64,000 bases of DNA from Lachnospiraceae bacterium (lineage in GTDB: Bacteria > Bacillota > Clostridia > Lachnospirales > Lachnospiraceae): assembly GCA_902363835.1 (NCBI GenBank), contig CABJBM010000020.1, positions 58,900-122,899 of the forward strand, in the 5' to 3' direction. The translations under genes and the position numbers were made by a program. The notes below the pieces were generated by a model that worked only from the letters and a program-made list of their open reading frames with translations, was not told the origin of the DNA and searched no databases. Below, piece by piece: positions 53,815 to 61,512 of the stretch; position 1 is the first letter of the stretch; the number at the start of each line of letters is the position of its first letter.

Positions 53815-54822
53815 TTATTGTGGTATATTAAAAAAAACCTCCACTATGGTATTTAATGATTCAAATAAATTCACAAAATGAATGAATAATGATGAAAAGG
53901 AAAATGCAAAAGATATTAAATATATAGTGTAATCATTAACATCATTCGCTGAATTATTAATATATGATGATATGGATAGAAATCTATTTATATGCTTTAT
54001 TTTTTCAAAATTATTTAAATTATTACTATTCTTCAAAAAAAAATTCATATCGTTTTTTGAAAGTTCTTTCCAATTATCAATTATGTGCTTAAATAAGTTC
54101 TGAGAATAGCAAAATATAAAAATAAAACCAAATATGATTAAAACAAGAATGGTTAACCAGGTTATAAAATATACGACATTATATAATGAGAAAAATTTAT
54201 AAAAGTTAATAGCACTAATTGGTGCTACCAAGAAATATATAATCACATAGATTAACCCAATGCCCAGAAACCCAATTATAAATAGATTCATCAAATTGCT
54301 CATTAATTTTAAATCCGGGGTATTGGCAGGTTCAAATCGATTATATGTTCTTATCTTTAACTTTGAAAACTTACGCAAAAAAAATATATAATGTGAACAA
54401 ATTATGTACCCCAACATACTTATTACTAAACTGAAACTCATTATCAAAAATAAATATAGCCCCATAAGATTGAGTGGCAATATTTTCAAAACAACAAATT
54501 CTATACTGCTGAACAATACAAAAAACACTGATAAAAGGATTGTTCTTAATGAGAATGATTTATTAAAAAAATCGCAGAATAACAAATTATAACTCTTATC
54601 ATTATCGAATAACCCCTTTAAGTTTATAACCTTTTTATATACTAGTCTAAATAATATAAAACAAATAAATATAATTAAATAAAATAGTAATTGAATAATA
54701 CTAAAGTAATTATAGAAATACCTTTTATTAAGTACTTGGCCTAAAATAGCATAACAAAGAAAAAACAAAAGCCATGCAATATTTAAGGTTAATTTTTCAT
54801 ATAAGAAATTAAAGTATTTCAC
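53815..54822 (-). CDS. Multi-pass membrane protein of the isoprenoid-lipid cassette
   Basis: This 335-residue protein has about seven to eight hydrophobic segments (for example IAWLLFFLCYAILGQVL, IIQLLFYLIIFICFILF, LMNLFIIGFLGIGLIYVIIY). I do not recognise a family. The UbiA prenyltransferase Asp motifs are absent. The C-terminal part has a soluble Asn/Lys-rich loop before a final helix pair. It lies 12 bp after the DUF92 gene and 20 bp before the synthase gene, so it should act with them, perhaps as a transferase, flippase or receptor. GTG start after AAGAGGTGG. Confidence 0.65.
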   Translation of the reverse strand: MKYFNFLYEKLTLNIAWLLFFLCYAILGQVLNKRYFYNYFSIIQLLFYLIIFICFILFRLVYKKVINLKGLFDNDKSYNLLFCDFFNKSFSLRTILLSVFFVLFSSIEFVVLKILPLNLMGLYLFLIMSFSLVISMLGYIICSHYIFFLRKFSKLKIRTYNRFEPANTPDLKLMSNLMNLFIIGFLGIGLIYVIIYFLVAPISAINFYKFFSLYNVVYFITWLTILVLIIFGFIFIFCYSQNLFKHIIDNWKELSKNDMNFFLKNSNNLNNFEKIKHINRFLSISSYINNSANDVNDYTIYLISFAFSFSSLFIHFVNLFESLNTIVEVFFNIPQ

Positions 54823-54834
54823 TTGCCACCTCTT

Positions 54835-55539
54835 TTAAAATATAAGATTAAACAATGTAAATAATACTAATGAAGAAAATATTGCAATAAGGTTTGTTTG
54901 CTCATTATTGACAATGTTATTTGATTGCAATGTGGCCCCAACGTAACTATCTATAAAATTTGAAATAAAAGCTGAAAAGTATATACATATAAATTCAGTA
55001 ATTTGAAAATCAAAATACAATGTACTAATTAATAAAAAGAATAATAAGATCAATGAAGAAGATATGGTTCCAAAAGCAGAGATGCCTCCGTCATAACCTT
55101 GCTCTACTTTTTTAAAATTTAAAATGTTATATGTCTTAACTTTAAATAATTGTCCCATCTCACTAGCAGCAGTATCTACAATTAAAGCGGATATCGAGCA
55201 AACAACATATAAAGCAAATAAATGATATAAAACATTATTGCTTTCAATTATAAAAATATTAACTATACTAAAAAAGATTGATAATCCCGCACTATAAATA
55301 AAATTTGATATTTTATAACTAGATACATCAGATTTATGCCTTTTATACTTTACAATAGTTTTTAAAATACCTATAATTATAAAGCATAAATAAAAGGAAT
55401 AAAAACTTGTATCATCAAAAAACAAATAAGATACAACCTCTAATAAAATACAAAATGAAACTGTTTTAATATTCATTTTAAATTTTCTTATTAAAACATA
55501 ATCCATAAAAAATGAAAATAATAATAGAAAAAATCTCAT
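54835..55539 (-). CDS. DUF92/TMEM19-family membrane protein, possible prenyl-phosphate kinase
   Basis: The 234-residue protein has about six helices and the DUF92 core: SALIVDTAASEMGQLFKVKT, then FKKVEQGYDGGISAFGTISS. The plant member VTE6 phosphorylates phytyl phosphate, so an isoprenoid-phosphate or CTP-using activity is plausible here, beside an isoprenyl diphosphate synthase and a CDP-alcohol transferase. It starts 6 bp after the preceding gene. Function by context only. Confidence 0.72.
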   Translation of the reverse strand: MRFFLLLFSFFMDYVLIRKFKMNIKTVSFCILLEVVSYLFFDDTSFYSFYLCFIIIGILKTIVKYKRHKSDVSSYKISNFIYSAGLSIFFSIVNIFIIESNNVLYHLFALYVVCSISALIVDTAASEMGQLFKVKTYNILNFKKVEQGYDGGISAFGTISSSLILLFFLLISTLYFDFQITEFICIYFSAFISNFIDSYVGATLQSNNIVNNEQTNLIAIFSSLVLFTLFNLIF

Positions 55540-55545
55540 AACATA

Positions 55546-56103
55546 TCACCCTTCTATTTTAGATAAGTTTGTTTTATGATATAACATATCTGCAAAAAAT
55601 AAAATAATTGTAAAAATGATAAATATAAAGTTTATTATAGCATTTGGAGATAACGAATTATTTGGAAAATAAAGTGCACAATATAGAATTAAAACACCAT
55701 AATATAATTTCCCCCAAAAGCTACTATTCAAATAATTACTTTTTTTCAACGAAACAATACCAATTATAAAGATCAATAATTCTCGTATAACAATAATGTT
55801 TAAAACATACGGATTAAAAACTCCAGATAGATAAAAACCTAAAAATGCTAATAGTAGTCCAAACTTATCAGCAAAAGAATCCAAAATTCTAAAAGTAAGT
55901 AAATCTGACGCCTTATTAGTTCTTTTGCGAATGATTACTCCATCGTAATAATCTGTTAGTGCAATAATCGCAAAAATTGGGTATATTAAATAACAACTTG
56001 TTAAATAGGTATTATAATACATACTGCCAACAATTAATAGATATATAAATAAAAGTATCCTAATAAAGATTAAGGTTAATGATAAATAAAATTTCTTAAA
56101 CAC
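55546..56103 (-). CDS. CDP-alcohol phosphatidyltransferase-family membrane enzyme
   Basis: The 185-residue protein has about five helices and the CDP-OH transferase motif in the form DYYDGVIIRK, then SDLLTFRILDSFADK, which keeps the metal-binding Asp residues (canonical DGxxAR, G, D, D; here R is retained and the mid Gly is replaced). The family joins a CDP-linked lipid to an alcohol with loss of CMP. It heads the operon, with a GTG start after AAGGGG. It may make a non-standard phospholipid or prenyl-linked product with the three following genes. Confidence 0.78.
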   Translation of the reverse strand: MFKKFYLSLTLIFIRILLFIYLLIVGSMYYNTYLTSCYLIYPIFAIIALTDYYDGVIIRKRTNKASDLLTFRILDSFADKFGLLLAFLGFYLSGVFNPYVLNIIVIRELLIFIIGIVSLKKSNYLNSSFWGKLYYGVLILYCALYFPNNSLSPNAIINFIFIIFTIILFFADMLYHKTNLSKIEG

Positions 56104-56242
56104 ACATATGACCCCTTTTTGCTCATGAATACAGAGCGGATTTCTTATATAATAATTATATCATAATATAATACTATGTAAATCTTTAAATTTCTTTTTA
56201 TAATTAAGTTTACCGCATAGAGTTTTCGTACAAAGGGAATAG

Positions 56243-56273
56243 AAAAAGCAAGTGAATTTTTGTTCACCTGCTT
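56243..56273 (-). terminator. Intrinsic terminator of the M48 protease operon
   Basis: On the minus strand AAAGCAGGTGAA pairs with TTCACTTGCTTT (one mismatch) and is followed by Ts. It separates the mobilisation genes from the lipid cassette. Confidence 0.75.
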
Positions 56274-56367
56274 TCCCCTTGTACTATAAACATCAATAAC
56301 CGCTCTGGTTACGCTTCCGTATTGCCATATCCTGTTATTGATACTATATTCTATGTATTTATAACGA

Positions 56368-57213
56368 TTATGCTAATGCTTCGTCATTCATCAGCATTCT
56401 TTCCAGTGCTCCTATTCTTTCTACCGTATTTGGGTGACTGCTCTTGATTTTCTCCAACACCGTCATTTTTTGCCCTATAGTTAAATCATTTAATACATAC
56501 AAAACTTTGAGTAATTCTTCGCCATATCCAAGCGAATAGGAAAACTTATCGGCTTTAAATTCGTTTGCTCTAGAATTGATTAATAATAGGCATTGAACAA
56601 GGAAAAAAGCAAGGTTCATAAGTAGATTGGAACAAGAGCCAAAGAATTTCGCAAGGGCAAAATCATCGTCCATAAAAATTCCAACAGCAAGAAAAACTAA
56701 CTGAATTAGCTTTGCCATTACCCAAACAATCCAAAAGACTGTATTGCCGACAAGCAAGAACGATTGTAAAGCGGTATCCCCATTCACGATATGCCCAAAT
56801 TCATGCCCTAAGATTCCTTTTAGTTCTTCATCACTTAGATTCATTAAAGAGCCTTTCGTAACAGTAATGGTATTACTTCCGATTGCATACGCATTAATGT
56901 CTAAGCTATCATCAATATAATAATTGATGTTTTTTTGTATCTTAGGATACTTTGCTTTCACCTCGTCATATACTTCATTAAATAATTCCGAAAGTCTTTC
57001 TATTTCTTCTCTCGTCTCTGGTTTCCTACTTCCAAACAAGAGCCTTAAGAAAAAACTACCAATCGGACTAATTGAAACAAGAGCAATCCCTAACTGCATA
57101 CTTAACACAATCCAGAAATCTTGTTCAGGGAACGGCCAAACGAGATTGTCAAACATAGCTGTTAATAACAATACAACAAACATAATAATAAGATTGTTCA
57201 CACTGATTTTCAT
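56368..57213 (-). CDS. M48-family membrane metalloprotease (HtpX-like)
   Basis: The 281-residue protein has two N-terminal helices, the zinc motif HEFGHIVNGD, two further helices and the third ligand region SRANEFKADKFSYSLGYG; SHPNTVERIGALERM ends the domain. HtpX-type proteases act on membrane proteins, with the active site in the cytosol. The start at 57213 (MKISVNNLIIMFVV) is chosen, since the longer reading to 57345 lies within the upstream ATPase gene. It belongs to the mobilisation operon. Confidence 0.87.
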   Translation of the reverse strand: MKISVNNLIIMFVVLLLTAMFDNLVWPFPEQDFWIVLSMQLGIALVSISPIGSFFLRLLFGSRKPETREEIERLSELFNEVYDEVKAKYPKIQKNINYYIDDSLDINAYAIGSNTITVTKGSLMNLSDEELKGILGHEFGHIVNGDTALQSFLLVGNTVFWIVWVMAKLIQLVFLAVGIFMDDDFALAKFFGSCSNLLMNLAFFLVQCLLLINSRANEFKADKFSYSLGYGEELLKVLYVLNDLTIGQKMTVLEKIKSSHPNTVERIGALERMLMNDEALA

Positions 57214-57232
57214 ACTTTTAAAATATCCTTTC

Positions 57233-58603
57233 TTAAAATGGTTTATTGATGTTAATAGGGCAACTGATTTTCTTGTCTTTACTAACAATGTAACCTTTAC
57301 CAGTTTCAAATTTTTTGATATCGTCTGGGTGTAATGAAAATTCATGTACTTTTCTTATACTGCCTTTTCCGGTGGTTGCTCCCTCTTCGATTTGATAGGT
57401 CATATCTAACGTCTTATACGTTCCAACTATGGAAGCCCATTCTTCGGCATTGACGGGGCTATTTTGCCTTAAGATAATATAATTGTTACAGTTTTCTATG
57501 ACCTGATTTTTAAAGTGTTCGCTGACAGAAGCGGAGAGGTCAGAAAGGCTTTGAGAAGCTAAAACGCAAGTAACCCCGGCAGATCGGCTCTTGTTTACCA
57601 AATCTAGTAATGAATTAGAAGCATAAACATTGATTTCATCAAAGATGAAAAACCGTCGTTTCACTTCTTCACTATATAATTTAGAAATAGCTTTCTTACT
57701 ATCAATAATAACCAAGTTTCCAAAAAGTGGCGAAAGTTCTGGATAAAGTAAGGGATTCAGTACAAACATAATGATAGAATCTTCTTTTAAAGCAGTATAA
57801 ATATCAATCCCATCATCAGAAAAAATCGTTCCTAACTCTGATTCTAAAAGCGTAGAAAAACGGGCAATCGCACTTTCGGCAATGTCTCCGCTTTGTTTGG
57901 AAAGATTTTTATTATCAAGGTCTTGTTCTTTGGAAAGTTTCTTTTGTTGAACTAAATCCTTACTCAACATCAAAAATGAATTTTTTTCAATGTATTTTAC
58001 GATAGTGCGGAAAGTTACTGGAATTTCTGCTAAAGAGATAAGGTCAATAACTCGTTGTAAGTACCTCTCGACATTGAGCTTGTAGTGTTCTTCGGTCCAT
58101 GTCGATAAATTGATTAACATATCCTTGATTACCGTACTACTGGTGTTACAAAAAGGATTGTATTTATCCGATGTTGCGGGGCGGTTTAAATCAATCACAT
58201 AAACCTTTCTTGATTCGCCTAATGTTTGCACAACGTCCAGCAAACTATCTTTTCCAGTGTCCCCTTTACCATCAATAATGAGCATAGGAAACTCGTATTT
58301 CATACCGGAATCAATGAAATTTGCCAGAGCAACGGTTTTCCCGCTTCCGGTTGTTCCGCACACATAAACGTGTTTTGCGTTGCAAGGAAGATATACCTTT
58401 CGTTTTCCAGTCGTTCCAATATAAATACATTCTTCTAGTGGTGCTTTTTTCTCCGGTAAAAATTCTGCTTTCGTCTGATTTTTATATTTCTTTTCTATAT
58501 GAAAAAAGTCCCCATTAAAATTCGTTACCAAATGGAGTAAAAAAAGAAAGCAAACAAAAATGATTCCAATTACTAGAATCATTGATATATCAAAACTAGT
58601 CAT
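57233..58603 (-). CDS. VirD4/TraG-like coupling ATPase
   Basis: The 456-residue protein has an N-terminal membrane helix (MILVIGIIFVCFLFLLHLV), Walker A VCGTTGSGKTVALANF, a Walker B-like RFFIFDEINVYA, and ASQSLSDLSASVSEHF of the TraM-recognition/TraG-D C region. Such proteins bring the DNA-relaxase complex to a type IV secretion channel. No channel genes are in the element, so it must use one in trans if it transfers. It overlaps the 58596 gene by 8 bp. Confidence 0.88.
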   Translation of the reverse strand: MTSFDISMILVIGIIFVCFLFLLHLVTNFNGDFFHIEKKYKNQTKAEFLPEKKAPLEECIYIGTTGKRKVYLPCNAKHVYVCGTTGSGKTVALANFIDSGMKYEFPMLIIDGKGDTGKDSLLDVVQTLGESRKVYVIDLNRPATSDKYNPFCNTSSTVIKDMLINLSTWTEEHYKLNVERYLQRVIDLISLAEIPVTFRTIVKYIEKNSFLMLSKDLVQQKKLSKEQDLDNKNLSKQSGDIAESAIARFSTLLESELGTIFSDDGIDIYTALKEDSIIMFVLNPLLYPELSPLFGNLVIIDSKKAISKLYSEEVKRRFFIFDEINVYASNSLLDLVNKSRSAGVTCVLASQSLSDLSASVSEHFKNQVIENCNNYIILRQNSPVNAEEWASIVGTYKTLDMTYQIEEGATTGKGSIRKVHEFSLHPDDIKKFETGKGYIVSKDKKISCPININKPF

Positions 58604-59213
58604 CTTTTAACACCTCGCATGAATAGAGTATGCTTGCATTATGATAAGTGGAAAGGACAGTTTCAACGATGTTACGCAATTTTTTATTCTTTTTTTCAAT
58701 CACCCATATTTGATAATCATAGTTAATGTAATTTAATTGTACATTTTCCTCTAGTCGAGATTCCGATTTTAAAGAAAGTTCAATTTCATAGGCGAACGTT
58801 TGCCCGTTTGATTCTATCACAAAATCGGGATAGTGCTTTCTAGAACCGAAACCGTCTTTGGAATGAAGTTCTTTCTCACTGGTAATAGAATCCATAGAGA
58901 CAACTTCTTTTCTCATGACATAAAGAACAGTATCTAAAACAAGGATATCATGATTCACTTGATCGAGTCTGATTTTCACACTCCGTTTATTTAATCCTAT
59001 AAAGATTCGTCCTTTATGGGTTAAGGTATAAAAGGGAGGAACACCATATAAAAGATATTCTCTTTTCAAATAGCCTAACTCAAGAAGTCTTTTGATTTTC
59101 CGGTAAAAGGTACGAGTGGACGAATAAGAAAGAAAGTCTTTTAAATGTCGGCTGAGTAAAAACCCCCATTTCCCAATCAAATGAAGAATCTGGATTTCAT
59201 CATTCTGTAACAT
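58596..59213 (-). CDS. Replication-relaxation family protein
   Basis: The 205-residue protein has an N-terminal winged helix (ILHLIGKWGFLLSRHLKDFL, STRTFYRKIKRLLELGYLKR) and a C-terminal nuclease-like fold (HYPDFVIESNGQTFAYEIEL, then IWVIEKK). This is the replication-relaxation (PF13814) arrangement, usually encoded beside TraG-like ATPases on integrative elements and thought to start DNA processing. The Asp and the Glu in YEIEL are candidate catalytic residues. It may replace a classical relaxase. Confidence 0.78.
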   Translation of the reverse strand: MLQNDEIQILHLIGKWGFLLSRHLKDFLSYSSTRTFYRKIKRLLELGYLKREYLLYGVPPFYTLTHKGRIFIGLNKRSVKIRLDQVNHDILVLDTVLYVMRKEVVSMDSITSEKELHSKDGFGSRKHYPDFVIESNGQTFAYEIELSLKSESRLEENVQLNYINYDYQIWVIEKKNKKLRNIVETVLSTYHNASILYSCEVLKDD

Positions 59214-59563
59214 GTCTCACCTCAATTTTTGTTTTCAGAAAAAATATATAAAGGAAGCAAGACAAATAGAACTTAGAACTGAAAAAAAGTAACGGGAAAA
59301 GAAGAACGTAAAAAAGCACGAACAAGCTTCTTCTTCCCTTACCGAAATAAAATCCTGTTTCGGTCAGTCTGTCAAGAACGAAGCCCTATGGGTGCATTTC
59401 ATTCATGAAATGCATTCTTGATAGAGTGATTGAAATAGGATATCCTCTAAAAACGAGAAGAAGAAAGTCTTTCAAAACTGGAAAGCGAAAAAGAATTGGC
59501 TAATAAAGTAAAGTAACGGAAGCACAAGCAAACTTAGTATTTAAAGACATGCGAAGCATGTCC
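59214..59563. other. Non-coding region with oriT-like cruciform
   Basis: ACCGAAA/TTTCGGT (59341-59364) forms one hairpin. The outer arms TCAAGAA/TTCTTGA (59372-59421) enclose CCC TAT GGG (59383-59391) and the near-perfect palindrome GCATTTCAT-TC-ATGAAATGC (59394-59413). GACATGC/GCATGTC lies at about 59546-59562. Such nested repeats directly upstream of mobilisation genes suggest an origin of transfer or replication. Confidence 0.5.
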
Positions 59564-59910
59564 CAAAGAGAGAAAAGAGGTTCAAAAAGATAAGAAGGGG
59601 GTTCAGGGGGAACAAAAGAAAATGAAGGAGATTAGCCGATACAGTATCTCCATGTCTTGTTCCCCCACATAAACATACACACACAACTAACTACTACTAC
59701 ACTACACACACCACAACGAACCAACAAAAAAAGAAAAACAAAACAGTACGCAGAATAAAAAAGAAAAGTAACACGTTGTTTAAGAGGGGTCTCGGGTAAT
59801 CCTAGCCGAGACCCCTCTTAAAGATTTCTTTGATTTCTGCGGTTTCTACGCCTTTTGATGTCTTTTTTTTGTGGCACACTTAGTTTGATACGATCTGTGC
59901 CAAGGTTCGT
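59564..59910 (+). ncRNA. Conserved structured non-coding block, copy 2
   Basis: Counterpart of 49501-49845. Hairpin 1: GGGGGAACAA/TTGTTCCCCC (59606-59666) with inner GGAGAT/ATCTCC and the identical loop TAGCCGATACAGT. Hairpin 2: TTTAAGAGGGGTCTCGG (59779-59795) with its complement (59806-59822). Hairpin 3: GGCACA/TGTGCC (59873-59901). The linkers CACGTTGTT and TTTCTGCGGTTT are also shared. It precedes the XRE gene as in element 1. Confidence 0.65.
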
Positions 59911-59929
59911 TGTGGGGCTTTCCTGTAAA

Positions 59930-60124
59930 TCAATCCGTTTTTTTCATGAATCTAAGTATTTCCTTGTCCGAAATATCAAGTAATTGAATCAGCCTTTTCA
60001 AAGTTGCAATTCTGGTCTGTTCCTCATGTTTTTCAATTCGCTGTAGTTGTCTCCAACTAATGCCGATTAACTCGGCTAGTTCCTCCTGGGTATAGCCTTT
60101 TTTGATACGGTTTTCTTTAATCAT
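59930..60124 (-). CDS. XRE-family regulator next to the structured block (element 2)
   Basis: The 64-residue protein is one Cro/C1 helix-turn-helix (MIKENRIKKGYTQEELAELI, GISWRQLQRIEKHEEQTRIA, TLKRLIQLLDISDKEILRFM). GGAGGATAG stands eight bases before the ATG at 60124; a longer reading is not needed. The divergent promoter region contains three ACGACAT-type operators, which it very probably binds. Confidence 0.85.
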   Translation of the reverse strand: MIKENRIKKGYTQEELAELIGISWRQLQRIEKHEEQTRIATLKRLIQLLDISDKEILRFMKKTD

Positions 60125-60140
60125 TTTTACTATCCTCCAC

Positions 60141-60253
60141 ACGACAATTATGTCATATGCTATTTGTTTCAAACACGACATATAATGTCGTTAAAAGTGA
60201 TTGACAATACATTGGACGAATAGTACAATTAATTACACGACATTTTATGTCAT
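60141..60253 (+). promoter_or_regulatory. Three-operator switch and promoter (element 2)
   Basis: Operators: ACGACAATTATGTCAT (60141-60156), ACGACATATAATGTCGT (60175-60191, perfect 7-3-7 palindrome) and ACGACATTTTATGTCAT (60237-60253). The promoter TTGACA (60201-60206), 17 bp, TACAAT (60224-60229) lies between the second and third. The layout resembles lambdoid operator triplets and would give graded control of the XRE gene and the surface-protein gene. Confidence 0.78.
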
Positions 60254-60282
60254 ATCAAATAATCATAATAGGAGGATACAGC

Positions 60283-61452
60283 ATGAAAAGGAAACTAGGT
60301 TTATTATTCGCAACAACCGTTTTAACTTTAACAACCACTACTTCTGCAATGGCCTTTGAAGTTGTTATTGAAGGGGAAGAAAAGACGGGAAAACAGTACC
60401 CCACCATTACAGAGTATTACATGGACTTTGAATATCAACCTTATGGTGATGGTGAACTCTTTTGGGAAAAACTCGGCTCTAGAGAAGTTCATCTTATTCC
60501 TAAAGGAGAAAAGTTCTGTATTGATGACGTCGATAATGTTAAATTTTGTGTAGAGGATACTGTTTTATCAGAAGAAGAACCACTTATTAGAGAAGTTGGT
60601 GATTATGGTAATCCCGCATGGAATGGTGGCGGTGGTGGTGGCATTATAAGTATAGAACCCTACTTTTTTATTCTTGGAAACAGCAATGAATATCTTGATG
60701 TTTATAACTTGATTTTTTCAGGTGAAAGACTGACACATGAATATTATAGTTATTTAAGAAATAATAAGGATAATATCGTTTGGGCGGTTTCTAGTAATAG
60801 TCCTAAATCAGAAGAAGATGGAAACTATGCTGATGGATACTGGTATGATGATATTGATTTTGATAATCCAGATGTATATTATTTTCGTTTTGTAGATGCT
60901 CCACTTTTAAAACAAGATACTAGCACTCCTAAAGAAGAGGAAGAGAAAGTGACACCATCAGAAGCAACTCCTAGTGAACCTGAAAAATCGAAAGAGAATA
61001 ATAAAACGAGTAAAGGCAGTAGCAGTGGAGGAGGCTCTAGTAGTTCTACTAAAAAAGTAAATACCGATACTTATCCCAATGCGACATGGCAAAAACTTGA
61101 CGATGGCACATGGATGCTCAAAAAATCGAATGGCGAATATGTAAAAGGTTGGGCAAAAGTCAAAGGAATTTGGTATCATATGAACCTTGAAAATGGACTA
61201 ATGACAACTGGTTGGATAACAGATATAGACGGAAAAATCTACTATTTAACCGATACAGGAGCAATGGTGCAAGGTTGGAATTTTTTAGATAACAAATGGT
61301 ATTACTTTGAAACAACTGGTGCCCGTTTTTCAGGGTGGCTCAATGACAAGAGTGGTAAATGGTATTATCTAGGAATTGATGGTGTTATGCTTTTCAATAC
61401 AACTACTCCGGACGGTTATCAAGTTGATTCTAACGGGGCATGGATTCCGTAA
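60283..61452 (+). CDS. Secreted cell-wall-binding repeat protein
   Basis: The 389-residue protein starts MKRKLGLLFATTVLTLTTTT with a signal peptide cleaved near SAMA. A novel N-terminal region (about 30-220) has a Gly-rich turn (GNPAWNGGGGGGI). It is followed by a Glu/Ser/Gly linker (TPSEATPSEPEKSKENN, SSSGGGSSSS) and at least four C-terminal choline-binding-type repeats (GWAKVKGIWYHMNLENGLM, GWITDIDGKIYYLTDTGAM, GWNFLDNKWYYFETTGARF, GWLNDKSGKWYYLGIDGVM). It is exported and held to the wall. AGGAGG precedes the ATG at 60283. It is the main product of the operator switch; a role in cell contact or exclusion is possible. Confidence 0.85.
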   Translation: MKRKLGLLFATTVLTLTTTTSAMAFEVVIEGEEKTGKQYPTITEYYMDFEYQPYGDGELFWEKLGSREVHLIPKGEKFCIDDVDNVKFCVEDTVLSEEEPLIREVGDYGNPAWNGGGGGGIISIEPYFFILGNSNEYLDVYNLIFSGERLTHEYYSYLRNNKDNIVWAVSSNSPKSEEDGNYADGYWYDDIDFDNPDVYYFRFVDAPLLKQDTSTPKEEEEKVTPSEATPSEPEKSKENNKTSKGSSSGGGSSSSTKKVNTDTYPNATWQKLDDGTWMLKKSNGEYVKGWAKVKGIWYHMNLENGLMTTGWITDIDGKIYYLTDTGAMVQGWNFLDNKWYYFETTGARFSGWLNDKSGKWYYLGIDGVMLFNTTTPDGYQVDSNGAWIP

Positions 61453-61456
61453 ACTC

Positions 61457-61494
61457 AAGAAAGACACTCTGTGGGGACAGGGTGTCTTTCTTAA
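61457..61494 (+). terminator. Intrinsic terminator between convergent genes of element 2
   Basis: AAGAAAGACAC (61457-61467) pairs perfectly with GTGTCTTTCTT (61482-61492). Confidence 0.8.
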
Positions 61495-61512
61495 AATATA
61501 GACCTAGCGTTA

